Below, piece after piece: positions 19,935 through 28,932 of a stretch of DNA of 64,000 nt. Positions within the stretch are counted from its first letter, which is position 1, and every line of letters begins with the position of its first letter. The notes under the pieces were generated by a model, which saw only the letters and a program-made list of their open reading frames with translations, made no database searches and was not told where the DNA came from. Location: positions 982,536 through 1,046,535 of the forward strand of contig NZ_RQXX01000001.1 of assembly GCF_004011175.1 (NCBI RefSeq), written 5' to 3'. The DNA comes from Mesobaculum littorinae (GTDB lineage: Bacteria; Pseudomonadota; Alphaproteobacteria; Rhodobacterales; Rhodobacteraceae). The position numbers and the translations under genes are program-made.

Positions 19935-21001
19935 CGGCGGGCCTCCTCGGCCGGTGTGGTGCGGGGCTGCGCGCCCGGACCCTGCGGCGATGCCGCCGGC
20001 GCGGGCTCGGCCCGGCGGCGCATCTGGGACCGCAGGAAATGCCAGTGCGCCCCGAGGTTCGGCGACTGCAGCACGAGGATCACCAGCACCAGCGCGGCCT
20101 TGATCACGAGGTTGTATTCCGACGGGAAGCCGGCCAGCAGGATGCCCGTGTCGATGGTCTGGATGATCAGAGCCCCCAGCACCGAGGCCGCGACCGAGAA
20201 CCGCCCGCCCATCAGCGAGTTGCCCCCGATCACCACGGCGAGGATGGCGTCGAGCTCCAGCCACAGCCCGGCGTTGTTGGCGTCCGCCCCGCGGATGTCG
20301 GCGGTCGCGACGATCCCGGCCAGCGCGGCGCAGAGACCCGAGGCCATGTAGACCGCGATCAGCAGCACCCGCGCGTTGACCCCGGCCAGCGCCGAGGCGC
20401 GGCGGTTGATACCCACAGCCTCGACCAGCAGCCCCAGCGCGGTGCGGCGCATCAGCTGCGCCACGAGGATCGCGGTGAGCAGCCAGAGCACCGCCGGCAC
20501 CGGCACCCCGAGAAGCGACCCAGACCCGAACCATGCAAAGGCGGCATCGTTGAAGGTGAGGATCCGCCCCTCGGTGATCAGCTGGGCGATGCCGCGGCCC
20601 GCGGTCATCAGGATCAGCGTCGCGACGATGGGCTGGATGCCGATCACCGCGACGAGGCAGCCGTTCCAGAGCCCCGCGGCAAGCCCGGCCGCCAGCGCCA
20701 GCGCGACGGCGCCGCCCCAGCCCCAGCCGGCACCGATCGTCCACGCCGCCACCGCGCCGGTGATCGCCATGACCGTGCCGACCGACAGGTCGATGCCGCG
20801 GGTGGCGATGACCAGCGTCATGCCCACGGCCAAAAGCGCCACCGGCGCACCGCGCTTGACCACGTCGACGGCGGGACCGACCAGCCGCCCGTTCACCAGG
20901 TCGACGTCGAGAAAGCCGGGGAACACCGCGCTGACCAGCGCGACCACGGCCAGAAGCGTCAGGGCCTGCGGCAGGATGCGGGACAGGGTGCGGGGCATCA
21001 T
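19931..21001 (-). CDS. Sugar ABC transporter permease, YtfT/RbsC type
   Basis: A 356-residue CUT2 permease with 'VIATRGIDLSVGTVMAITGA' and 'ILAVVIGGNSLMGGRFSVAA', typical of ribose/galactofuranose permeases. Starts with ATGATG at 21001, overlapping the ATPase stop. The last 30 residues are a Pro/Ala-rich polar cytoplasmic tail. It forms a heterodimeric channel with the next permease. Possible substrates are arabinose, galactose or their furanose forms. Confidence 0.9.
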   Translation of the reverse strand: MMPRTLSRILPQALTLLAVVALVSAVFPGFLDVDLVNGRLVGPAVDVVKRGAPVALLAVGMTLVIATRGIDLSVGTVMAITGAVAAWTIGAGWGWGGAVALALAAGLAAGLWNGCLVAVIGIQPIVATLILMTAGRGIAQLITEGRILTFNDAAFAWFGSGSLLGVPVPAVLWLLTAILVAQLMRRTALGLLVEAVGINRRASALAGVNARVLLIAVYMASGLCAALAGIVATADIRGADANNAGLWLELDAILAVVIGGNSLMGGRFSVAASVLGALIIQTIDTGILLAGFPSEYNLVIKAALVLVILVLQSPNLGAHWHFLRSQMRRRAEPAPAASPQGPGAQPRTTPAEEARR

Positions 21002-22524
21002 GCGGCCTCTCCCTCGGGCGCATCCGTGCCGTGGCTCGCGGCGATGGCCTGCACGATGCGGTCGGTGGTGATCTCGGCGCCGATCAGCTGGGCCACGTGC
21101 GCCCGGTCGCGCAGGACGATCACCCGGCCGGCGACGGCGATCAGCTCGTCCAGCTCGGACGAGATGACCAGGATCGCCATGCCGCCTTCGGTGATTTCGT
21201 GGATCAGGCGCAGGATTTCGGCATGTGCGCCGACGTCGATGCCGCGCGTGGGCTCGTCGAGGATCAGGAACCGCGGGTTCATCGCCAGCCAGCGGGCCAG
21301 CACGACCTTCTGCTGGTTGCCGCCGGACAGGTCTCCGACCGCCTTGTCGGCATCCGAGGTTCGGATGTCGAGGCGGCGGATATACTCCTCCGCCAGTCGC
21401 GCCTGCTCGGCCCGCGGGATCGGGCGGGCCCAGCCCCGCCGAGCCTGCAACGCAAGCGCGATATTCTCGCGCACCGACAGGTCGGCCACGATGCCATCGG
21501 TCTTGCGATCCTCGGGCGCGAAGCCGAAGCCCGCGGCAATGGCTTCGCGCGGTGTGGCGAGCGGCACGTCCCCGCGCGCGTCCCGGGCGGTGCCCGATTG
21601 CGCGGCATGAGCCCCGAACATCAGCTCGGCAGTCTCGGTCCGGCCCGAGCCAAGAAGCCCCGCCAGGCCGATCACCTCGCCCTCGTGCACCGTCAGGTCG
21701 AAGGGCGCGACATGGCCCGGGCGGCCGAAGCCCGCGAACCGCAAAAGCTCGGGCCGGGTCGTGGCCTGCGGGTCGGTCAGGGCGTGTTCCGCCCGCTCCG
21801 CCGCCTCAAGCTCGTGCCCCAGCATGTGCTCGATCAGGCGCAGGCGGTCCAGCTCGGCCGTGACCTCGGTCGCGACCTTGCGGCCGTTGCGCAGCACGGT
21901 CAGCCGATCGGTCAGGTCGAACACCTGGTCGAGGAAATGCGAGACGAAGACGATGCCCAGGCCCCTGTCGCGTAGGCCCCGCACCACGTCGAACAGCATC
22001 GCCGTTTCGGCCGCATCCAGGCTGGCGGTGGGTTCGTCGAGGATCAGCACCTTGCCGGAAAGCGCGACGGCCCGGGCGATGGCGACGATCTGGCGCACGG
22101 CGACCGAGTAGGTCCCCAGGTCGCGACCGACGTCGATGTCGAGCCCGTAGCCTTCGAGCATCCTGCGCGCCTCGGCGCGTTGCGCACGCCCGTCGACCAT
22201 GCCGAAGCGGCGCGGCTCGCGCCCGAAGGTCAGGTTCTGCGCCACGGTGAGGTTGGGCAGCAGGTTGACCTCCTGGTAGACCGTGCCGATGCCCAGATCC
22301 TGCGCCTCGGAGGTCGAGCCCGGCGAAATCGGCTGCCCGTCCAGCGTGATCTCGCCCCCATCCCGGCGATAGGCGCCGGTCAGGCACTTGATCAGCGTGG
22401 ATTTCCCGGCGCCGTTCTCTCCCAGAAGCGCGTGCACCTCGCCCGCGGCAAGGTCGAAATCGACCCCGTCCAGCGCCTTGGTGCCCGGGAACCCCTTGGA
22501 TAGCCCGCGTATCGTCAACAGCAT
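20998..22524 (-). CDS. Sugar ABC transporter ATPase, YtfR/MglA type (two ATPase domains)
   Basis: A 508-residue CUT2 ATPase with two tandem nucleotide-binding domains. Domain 1 has Walker A 'GENGAGKS' (residues 34-41) and Walker B '[12 protein letters not shown]'. Domain 2 has the degenerate P-loop 'GLLGSGRTE' usual for the family and '[16 protein letters not shown]' followed by '[18 protein letters not shown]'. It energises the two downstream permeases. Separated from the binding-protein gene by 80 bp containing two stable hairpins. Confidence 0.93.
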   Translation of the reverse strand: MLLTIRGLSKGFPGTKALDGVDFDLAAGEVHALLGENGAGKSTLIKCLTGAYRRDGGEITLDGQPISPGSTSEAQDLGIGTVYQEVNLLPNLTVAQNLTFGREPRRFGMVDGRAQRAEARRMLEGYGLDIDVGRDLGTYSVAVRQIVAIARAVALSGKVLILDEPTASLDAAETAMLFDVVRGLRDRGLGIVFVSHFLDQVFDLTDRLTVLRNGRKVATEVTAELDRLRLIEHMLGHELEAAERAEHALTDPQATTRPELLRFAGFGRPGHVAPFDLTVHEGEVIGLAGLLGSGRTETAELMFGAHAAQSGTARDARGDVPLATPREAIAAGFGFAPEDRKTDGIVADLSVRENIALALQARRGWARPIPRAEQARLAEEYIRRLDIRTSDADKAVGDLSGGNQQKVVLARWLAMNPRFLILDEPTRGIDVGAHAEILRLIHEITEGGMAILVISSELDELIAVAGRVIVLRDRAHVAQLIGAEITTDRIVQAIAASHGTDAPEGEAA

Positions 22525-22541
22525 GTCCGCCCCTCCCCAAA

Positions 22542-22586
22542 GGCCCGCCCCGCATGTGGGGCGGGCCGGGGCGCGTGGCCCCGGCC
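22542..22586 (-). terminator. Intercistronic double hairpin between binding-protein and ATPase genes
   Basis: Two GC-only hairpins in tandem: a perfect 10-bp stem 22542-22551/22558-22567 (loop GCATGT), and a 7-bp stem 22566-22572/22578-22584 (loop GCGTG). There is no T-tract, so it is more likely a 3'-end stabiliser or partial attenuator than a full terminator. Such elements commonly raise binding-protein mRNA over the membrane components. Confidence 0.6.
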
Positions 22587-22604
22587 CGCCCGATCCGCGT
22601 GGGA

Positions 22605-23564
22605 TCAGTAACCCAGGTCCTTGCGGGCCTCGTATTCGGCCATCGGATCGTCGGACTGGGTGTAAAGCGTCGAGTCGGTCTGGATGAACTTCTCGGGCTC
22701 GGTCCCGTCGGCCCAGTAGGCTTCGAGCGCGTCGAAGGCGGGCCCGGCCATGTTGGGCGTCAGTTCGACAGTGGCATTGGCATCGCCGTCGGCCATCGCC
22801 TGGAAGATGTCGGGCACCGCGTCGATCGACACGATCAGGATATCCTCGCCCGGGTTCAGGCCGGCCTCGTTGATCGCCTGGATCGCCCCAAGCGCCATGT
22901 CGTCGTTATGGGCGTAAAGCGCACAGATGTCCTGCCCGCCGCCTTCGGCCTGCAGGAAGCTCTCCATCACCTCCTTGCCGCCCGAGCGGGTGAAATCCCC
23001 GGTCTGGGAGCGCACGATCTCGATATTGTCGTGGCCTTCCAGCGCGTTGCGGAACCCCGTCGCGCGGTCGATCGCGGGCGAAGATCCGGTCGTGCCTTCC
23101 AGCTCGACCACGCGGCATTCCTCGTCGCCGACCTCGCCCACCAGCCAGTCGCCCGCAACCTCGCCCTCGTGCACGAGGTCCGAGCCGACGGCCGTCATGT
23201 AAAGATCCTCCGCACTGTCGACCCGGCGGTCCAGCAGGATGACGGGGATCTCGGCCTCGGCGGCCTCTTCCAGCACGGAATCCCAGCCGGTGGCGACAAC
23301 GGGGGCCAGCAGGATCGCATCGACCCCCTGCGCGACGAAGGACCGGATCGCGGCGATCTGGTTCTCCTGCCGCTGCTGGGCGTCCGAGAACTGCAGGTTG
23401 ATGCCGCGCTCTTCCGCCTGCTGGCGGGTCAGCGTGGTCTCGGCCGCGCGCCAGCCCGATTCCGAGCCGATCTGCGAGAAACCGACCGTCTGCTGCGCGG
23501 CGGCCATGCCTGCGGTGCCGGCGATCAGGGTGGCGGTGGTCAGAAACAGCGTCTTCATTGTCAT
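22605..23564 (-). CDS. Periplasmic sugar-binding protein, YtfQ type
   Basis: A 319-residue Peripla_BP_4 protein with signal peptide 'MTMKTLFLTTATLIAGTAGM' plus AAAQ, then 'TVGFSQIGSESGWRAAETT', a near-diagnostic opening of YtfQ galactofuranose-binding proteins. Also 'AIRSFVAQGVDAILLAPVVA' and 'ALYAHNDDMALGAIQAINEA'. ATG 23564 has GAGGAGGAGA upstream. It should bind a pentose/hexose, possibly the furanose form. The neighbouring arabinose-degradation genes suggest L-arabinose or galactose. Confidence 0.9.
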   Translation of the reverse strand: MTMKTLFLTTATLIAGTAGMAAAQQTVGFSQIGSESGWRAAETTLTRQQAEERGINLQFSDAQQRQENQIAAIRSFVAQGVDAILLAPVVATGWDSVLEEAAEAEIPVILLDRRVDSAEDLYMTAVGSDLVHEGEVAGDWLVGEVGDEECRVVELEGTTGSSPAIDRATGFRNALEGHDNIEIVRSQTGDFTRSGGKEVMESFLQAEGGGQDICALYAHNDDMALGAIQAINEAGLNPGEDILIVSIDAVPDIFQAMADGDANATVELTPNMAGPAFDALEAYWADGTEPEKFIQTDSTLYTQSDDPMAEYEARKDLGY

Positions 23565-23663
23565 GGTCTCCTCCTCTGTCGGGGCATAGGGGCCCCATCC
23601 CTTGGTGCGCCCGGCCCGCGTGGGGCCGGCGCGCGGTGCCGCGGGGCCGCGGCTCCTCCGTCG

Positions 23664-25184
23664 TCAGCCCCGCAGATCGTCCGGCAACAGCGCCTCGGGC
23701 ATGTTCTGGTAGCAGACCGGCCGCAGGAAGCGGCGGATCGCCAGGGTGCCCACGCTGGTGGCGCCGAAATTCGTGCTGGCGGGATAGGGCCCGCCATGGA
23801 CCATGGCATCCGCCACCTCGACCCCCGTCGGGAAGCCGTTGACCAGAAGCCGTCCGGCCTTTCGCTCGAGCACCGGCACGAGGTGCCGCGCGGCATCGGT
23901 ATCGCCGTCGTCCATCAACAACGTCACCGTCAGCTGCCCGACCAGACCGCGCGCGATCTCGGCCGCCTGCTCCATGTCGCGGGCGCGCACGACGATGCCC
24001 GCGGGTCCGAACATCTCGTGCGCCAGCTCGGGATGCGCCAGCCAGTCGTCGCCGGACAGGGTGAAGAGCGCGGGCGAACCCGCGCGGCCCTCGGAGTCGT
24101 GCCGCAGCAGCGTGGTGGCGACGCCGGTCCCTTCCGCCGCCGCAACGCCACGGCGATAGCCCTCGGCCACGCCCTGGGTCAGCATCGGCTGCGCGTCCGT
24201 ACCGTCGAGCGCCGCGCGCGCCGCGTCGAGGAACGCGTCGGCCCCCGCCCCTTCGGTCAGGATGACGAGGCCGGGGTTGGTGCAGAACTGCCCCACGCCC
24301 ATCGTCAGCGACCCGGCCCAGCCGGTGCCCAGATCCGCGCCGCGCGCGCCCTGCGCTTCCGGCATCACGAAGACGGGGTTGATCGAACCCAGTTCGCCGA
24401 AGAAGGGGATCGGCTCGTCCCGCCCCATCGCCAGGTCGAACAACGCCTTGCCGCCGTGGAACGAGCCGGTGAAGCCCACAGCGCGGGTCAGCGGGTGGGT
24501 CACCAGCGCCTCGCCCGCCGCGGTATCGGCCGATTGCACGAAGCCGAAGGTGCCGGCGGGCAGGCCCTGCGAGGCGATGGCGGCGGCGATGGCCTGCGCC
24601 ACGATCTCGCCCGTCCCGGGATGGCCGGGGTGGCCCTTGTAGACCACCGGGCACCCTGCGGCGAGCGCGGCGGCGGTATCGCCACCGGCCGTCGAGAAGG
24701 CGAGCGGGAAGTTCGACGCTCCGAAGACGCCCACCGGCCCGATCGGGCGCTGCATCATCCGCAGGTCCGGGCGCGGCAGCGGTTCGCGGTCGGGCAACGC
24801 CCTATCGTGACGCCGGTCGAGGTAAACGCCCTTGCGCAGGTGTTCGGCAAACAGGCGCAGCTGGCCGCAGGTGCGCCCACGCTCGCCGGTCAGACGCGCC
24901 TCGGGCAGGCCGGTCTCGGCACTGCCGATCGCGGTCAGCGCATCGCCCCGCGCCTCGATTTCGTCCGCGATCGCCCCGAGGAACGCCGCGCGCGCCTCGC
25001 GCGTGGTCCAGCCGTAGGTGGCAAAGGCCTCTTCGGCCGCCTGCATCGCGGCGTCGATCTCGGCCACGCCGCCCGAATGAACCTCAAGCGGGTCGCCCGA
25101 AACCGGGTCGGACCGGAAGGTCCGACCGCCCTCCATCCAAGCCCCCGCGATCAGGTGGCGTCCGGTCAGCGTGGTGTCTGGCAT
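23664..25184 (-). CDS. 2-ketoglutarate semialdehyde (2,5-dioxovalerate) dehydrogenase
   Basis: A 506-residue NAD(P)+-dependent aldehyde dehydrogenase. The oxyanion-region Asn is in 'PVGVFGASNFPLAFST' near residue 150, the general base in 'PFFGELGSINPVFVMP' and the nucleophilic Cys in 'MGVGQFCTNPGLVIL'. The 'GELGSINP' and 'GQFCTNPG' forms are characteristic of the FALDH-like/KGSADH group. It catalyses the last step of non-phosphorylative pentose degradation, giving 2-oxoglutarate. ATG 25184 has GGAG at good spacing. Flanked by the sugar-dehydrogenase gene and the YtfQ-type transporter, all on one strand. Confidence 0.88.
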   Translation of the reverse strand: MPDTTLTGRHLIAGAWMEGGRTFRSDPVSGDPLEVHSGGVAEIDAAMQAAEEAFATYGWTTREARAAFLGAIADEIEARGDALTAIGSAETGLPEARLTGERGRTCGQLRLFAEHLRKGVYLDRRHDRALPDREPLPRPDLRMMQRPIGPVGVFGASNFPLAFSTAGGDTAAALAAGCPVVYKGHPGHPGTGEIVAQAIAAAIASQGLPAGTFGFVQSADTAAGEALVTHPLTRAVGFTGSFHGGKALFDLAMGRDEPIPFFGELGSINPVFVMPEAQGARGADLGTGWAGSLTMGVGQFCTNPGLVILTEGAGADAFLDAARAALDGTDAQPMLTQGVAEGYRRGVAAAEGTGVATTLLRHDSEGRAGSPALFTLSGDDWLAHPELAHEMFGPAGIVVRARDMEQAAEIARGLVGQLTVTLLMDDGDTDAARHLVPVLERKAGRLLVNGFPTGVEVADAMVHGGPYPASTNFGATSVGTLAIRRFLRPVCYQNMPEALLPDDLRG

Positions 25185-25216
25185 GGCGGTCTCCTTCGAA
25201 GGTCTTGCAGCAGGGG

Positions 25217-26161
25217 TCAGTCGTGGAACGGGTCCACCGCGATGCGGCGGCCCAGCATGAAGGCATCGGCGACATGGATCAGCGGGCTGGCGTCGACGTC
25301 GCTGGCCCCCTGCGCGATGAGCGAGGCGAAATGGCTGTAAAGCGCGGGATATTCCCCGGGCGAGGCCACGCCCTGGTCGGCATCGCCGATGGCCAGCCGG
25401 GCGCCGCCCTCGGTCAGCCGCAGGGTTCCGGCATCGGTCTCGACCTCGATCTGCCAGATCTCACCGCCCTCCTGCCGCCAGTCGAAGGCGGCCGCGACCG
25501 TCAGGTCGGCGCCGTCGGTAAAGGTCAGCTCGGCCGCGATGGGCGTATCGCGGTTTTCTGGAAAGGACAGCTGCGCCTCGGTCAGGTGAACCGGCGCGGG
25601 CAGGATCGCGGTCAGGATCGACAGGGCGTTGATGCCGGGATCGAAGACACCGAGGCCCCCGGGCTGCCAGACCCAGTCCTGCCCGGGGTGCCACTTGCGC
25701 ACGTCTTCCTTCCAGTCGATGCGGACCGAGGTCAGGCGCTTGTCGGCCAGCCAGGCCTGCGCCATGGCGACCCCCGCCGCAGCGCGGGAATGCCACGAGG
25801 CGTAAAGCGTCACGCCCGCCCTCCGCGCCAGCCGGTCCAGCGTCAGAACCTCGGATACGCTGGCGCCGGGCGGCTTTTCCAGCATCACGTGCCGGCCCGC
25901 GGCAATAGCCGCGCGGGCGGCTTTGAACCGCACCTGCGGCGGCATGCACAGCGATACCGCCGGGATGTCGGGCCGCGCCTGCAGCAGGGCATCGAGGGTC
26001 TCGTGGTTCTCGACCCCCTCGAGCCCGCCCGACCGGCTGACCGTCGCCGCCAGGTCAAAGCTCGGGTCGGCGGCGATGGCGGGCACGTGTTCGTCGCGCG
26101 CGATCTTGCCGACACCGACGATCGCCACCGGCATCGCCCCGTCCTGCATCGCTGCCGCCAT
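25217..26161 (-). CDS. L-arabinose/D-galactose 1-dehydrogenase (Gfo/Idh/MocA family)
   Basis: About 314 residues. The N-terminal Rossmann fold begins 'MPVAIVGVGKIARDEHVPAI', followed by 'VSLCMPPQVRFKAARAAIAA' and 'HVMLEKPPGAS' with the family's EKP Lys. The C-terminal domain has 'GGLGVFDPGINALSILT', typical of Azospirillum AraA-type galactose/arabinose 1-dehydrogenase. It oxidises the sugar to the lactone with NAD(P)+. Start is uncertain: ATG 26161 abuts an AGGAG, while ATGs at 26149 and 26134 are alternatives. It follows the dehydratase by about 10 bp. Confidence 0.85.
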   Translation of the reverse strand: MAAAMQDGAMPVAIVGVGKIARDEHVPAIAADPSFDLAATVSRSGGLEGVENHETLDALLQARPDIPAVSLCMPPQVRFKAARAAIAAGRHVMLEKPPGASVSEVLTLDRLARRAGVTLYASWHSRAAAGVAMAQAWLADKRLTSVRIDWKEDVRKWHPGQDWVWQPGGLGVFDPGINALSILTAILPAPVHLTEAQLSFPENRDTPIAAELTFTDGADLTVAAAFDWRQEGGEIWQIEVETDAGTLRLTEGGARLAIGDADQGVASPGEYPALYSHFASLIAQGASDVDASPLIHVADAFMLGRRIAVDPFHD

Positions 26162-26171
26162 CTCCTGTGTC

Positions 26172-27911
26172 TCAGTGACTGTCACGCGGCACCTCGTTCC
26201 CCCGGCATCCCTTGAGGAAATCGAAGTCGGCGCCGGTATCCGCCCCTTCGACATGGTCGTGGTAAAGCCGCGCATAGCCGCTGTCCGGCGCGCCGGGCGG
26301 CGTCCAGTCGGCCAGCCGCGCGGCAAGTTCGTCGTCGGAGATGTCGAGGTGGATGCGACGCGCCGGCACGTCGAGCTCGATCATGTCGCCGGTGCGCACC
26401 ACGGCCAGCGGACCGCCCATCGCCGCCTCGGGCGCGGTGTGCAGCACGACGGTGCCGTAGGCCGTGCCCGACATCCGCGCGTCCGAGATGCGCACCATGT
26501 CGGTGATGCCCTTCTTCAGCACCTTGGGCGGCAGGCCCATATTGCCGACCTCGGACATGCCGGGATAGCCGCGGGGGCCGCAGTTCTTCAGGACCATCAC
26601 GCAGGTCTCGTCGATCTCCAGCGCGTCATCGTTGATCCGCGCCTTGTAGTCGTCGATATCCTCGAAGACGACGGCGCGACCGCGATGCTGCATCAGCTCG
26701 GCGCTGGCGGCCGAGGGTTTCAGCACCGCGCCGCCGGGGGCCAGGTTGCCCTTGAGCACCGCAATGCCGCCCGATTGCGTCAGCGCGCGGTCGGCGGGCA
26801 GGATCACGTCCTCGTTCCAGTTGCGCGCCTGCGCCACCTCGTCCCAGATGGCGCCGCCCGACACGGTCAGCGCCTCCTTGTTCAGCATCCCGGCCTCGCC
26901 CAGACGCTTCAGCACGACGGGCAGTCCGCCGGCGTAGAAGAACTCCTCCATCAGGTACTTGCCCGAGGGCATGAGGTTCACGATCGTCGGCACGTCGCGC
27001 CCCAGCCGGTCCCAATCGTCAAGCGTCAGGTCCAGCCCGACGCGCCCGGCAAGCGCCAGAAGATGGACGACCGCGTTGGTCGAGCCGCCGATGGCCCCAT
27101 TCACGCGAATCGCATTCTCGAACGCTTCTTTCGTAAGGATATCAGAGGGTTTCAGGTCGTCCTTCACCATCTGCACGATGCGGCGGCCGGTCATCTGCGC
27201 CATCACCCGGCGGCGGGCGTCGACGGCGGGGATCGCCGCGTTGCCCGACAGGGCCATGCCCAGGGCCTCGGCCATGCTGGCCATGGTGCTGGCGGTGCCC
27301 ATGGTGTTGCAGGTGCCCGACGACCGGCTCATCGCCTGCTCGGCCTCCAGGAAATCCTCCTGGCTCATCTTGCCGGCCTTGATATCCTCGGACATCTGCC
27401 AGAGCGCGGTGCCGCTGCCCACGCGTTCGCCGCGGAACCAGCCGTTCAGCATGGGCCCGCCGGTGACCACGATGCTGGGGATGTCGGTCGAAGCCGCCCC
27501 CATCAGCAGCGACGGCGTGGTCTTGTCGCAGCCCACCAGCAGCACGGCGCCGTCGATGGGCTGGGCGCGCATCACCTCTTCGACCGCCATGGCGGCGAGG
27601 TTGCGATACATCATCGCCGTCGGGCGAAAGGTGTTTTCCGAGGCCGAGAACACCGGCACCTCAAGCGGGAAGCCCCCCGCCTCCCACACACCGGCCTTCA
27701 CCTTCTCGGCCAGCTCGCGGAGGTGGCCGTTGCAGGGCGTCAGCTCGCCCCAGGTGTTGAGGATGGCGATCACCGGGCGGCCGTCGAACAGGTCGTGCGG
27801 ATAGCCTTGGTTCTTCAACCAGCCGCGGTGATAGATGTTGTCGCGCGAGGTGCCGCCATACCACTCCTGCGAGCGAAGCTTGCGCGGCCAGTCTGCGGGG
27901 GTGAAGGTCAT
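26172..27911 (-). CDS. L-arabonate dehydratase (IlvD/Edd family)
   Basis: A 579-residue Fe-S dehydratase of the sugar-acid branch of IlvD/Edd. Cluster cysteines are visible in 'WGELTPCNGHLREL' (N-terminal third), 'LLVGCDKTTPSLLMG' and 'SRSSGTCNTMGTASTM'; the C-terminal domain has 'RISDARMSGTAYGTVVLHTA', the conserved metal/substrate loop. 'SQEWYGGTSRDNIYHRGWLK' at the N-terminus is typical of L-arabonate/D-fuconate dehydratases. It converts L-arabonate to 2-keto-3-deoxy-L-arabonate. ATG 27911 lies 7 bp after the gguC stop. Confidence 0.88.
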   Translation of the reverse strand: MTFTPADWPRKLRSQEWYGGTSRDNIYHRGWLKNQGYPHDLFDGRPVIAILNTWGELTPCNGHLRELAEKVKAGVWEAGGFPLEVPVFSASENTFRPTAMMYRNLAAMAVEEVMRAQPIDGAVLLVGCDKTTPSLLMGAASTDIPSIVVTGGPMLNGWFRGERVGSGTALWQMSEDIKAGKMSQEDFLEAEQAMSRSSGTCNTMGTASTMASMAEALGMALSGNAAIPAVDARRRVMAQMTGRRIVQMVKDDLKPSDILTKEAFENAIRVNGAIGGSTNAVVHLLALAGRVGLDLTLDDWDRLGRDVPTIVNLMPSGKYLMEEFFYAGGLPVVLKRLGEAGMLNKEALTVSGGAIWDEVAQARNWNEDVILPADRALTQSGGIAVLKGNLAPGGAVLKPSAASAELMQHRGRAVVFEDIDDYKARINDDALEIDETCVMVLKNCGPRGYPGMSEVGNMGLPPKVLKKGITDMVRISDARMSGTAYGTVVLHTAPEAAMGGPLAVVRTGDMIELDVPARRIHLDISDDELAARLADWTPPGAPDSGYARLYHDHVEGADTGADFDFLKGCRGNEVPRDSH

Positions 27912-27918
27912 GGCGGGC

Positions 27919-28932
27919 TCACAGGCTCTGCACGGCGACGCGCGGCGCGGTGGCCGGCGCGGGGTCGTGCGCAAGGGGGTTTCGCAACGGCAGCCCGAAC
28001 TCGGGCGCCTCGATCTCGAACACGTCGCCTGCCTCGGCGCGGATGCCTTGCGCGAAGGACAGCGTGGCGGTGCCGAACATGTGGACATGCACGTCGCCCG
28101 GCTGACGGAAGAGGTCGTACTTGAAGTGATGGTGTTCGAGGTTGGCGATCGAATGCGACATGTTCGCCTCGCCCGACAGGAAGGGCGCTTCGAAGATCAC
28201 CTGATCCCCGCGGCGTATGCGGCTGGTGCCAGTGACGCTGGCGGGCAGCTCGCCCACCCGCAGCTCGGGCCCCACCGCCGCGGGCCGCAGCTTTGAATGC
28301 GCGAGGTACAGGTAGTTGCGCCGCTCCATCACGTGGTCCGAGAACTCGTTGGCCAGCGCGAACCCGAGGCGGAATGGCGTGCCGTCGGGGCCGATGACGT
28401 AGAGCCCGGCAAGCTCGGGCTCCTCGCCCCCGTCCTCGGCAAAGCCGGGGCTGGCGAGCGGCGCGCCGGGCGCGGCCAGCGCGGCGCCGGTGCCCTTGTA
28501 AAACCACTCTGGCTGGACGCCGGCGCCGTCGTCGGCGGGCTTGCCGCCCTCGACCCCCATGCGGAACATGCGCATCGAGTCGGTTTCGTCCTCTGCCGTC
28601 GTCTGGGCCGCCTTCGCGTGCATCGCGGCGCGGGTCGAGGCCGATCCCAGATGCGTCAGTCCGGTGCCCGTCAGGTGCAGGTGCGCCGGATCGGGATGGG
28701 TCAGCGGCGGCAGCAGGCGGCCATCCTCGTAAAGGCGGGCCAGGTCGACGGCGCCGTTCAGGCCCAGGTCCATCACCCGCTCCTGCAGGCCCGTGCCGGT
28801 TTCGGCGCAGCCCATGGCCAGGTCGTAAAGCGCCAGGTCGGTGCGCACCTCGTAGGCCTCGGTTCCGTCCCGGGCGACGACCTGGATGCGGCCGTCCTGC
28901 CGGCGGTATTGCGACAGAAGCATCTGCATCAC
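27919..28932 (-). CDS. gguC: GguC/AraD1-family protein (FAH-like), candidate 2-keto-3-deoxy-L-arabonate dehydratase
   Basis: A 337-residue protein of the GguC family, a fumarylacetoacetate-hydrolase-like fold. Recognisable blocks are 'LTHPDPAHLHLTGTGLTHLG', 'PEWFYKGTG' and 'FALANEFSDHVMERRNYLYL', with the acidic metal-binding residues of the FAH fold. In Agrobacterium gguC follows gguA and gguB, as here. Comparable proteins in L-arabinose clusters are called AraD1 and proposed to dehydrate 2-keto-3-deoxy-L-arabonate to 2-ketoglutarate semialdehyde. That step otherwise has no candidate in this cluster, supporting the role. Start overlaps the gguB stop (ATGA). Confidence 0.82.
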   Translation of the reverse strand: MMQMLLSQYRRQDGRIQVVARDGTEAYEVRTDLALYDLAMGCAETGTGLQERVMDLGLNGAVDLARLYEDGRLLPPLTHPDPAHLHLTGTGLTHLGSASTRAAMHAKAAQTTAEDETDSMRMFRMGVEGGKPADDGAGVQPEWFYKGTGAALAAPGAPLASPGFAEDGGEEPELAGLYVIGPDGTPFRLGFALANEFSDHVMERRNYLYLAHSKLRPAAVGPELRVGELPASVTGTSRIRRGDQVIFEAPFLSGEANMSHSIANLEHHHFKYDLFRQPGDVHVHMFGTATLSFAQGIRAEAGDVFEIEAPEFGLPLRNPLAHDPAPATAPRVAVQSL

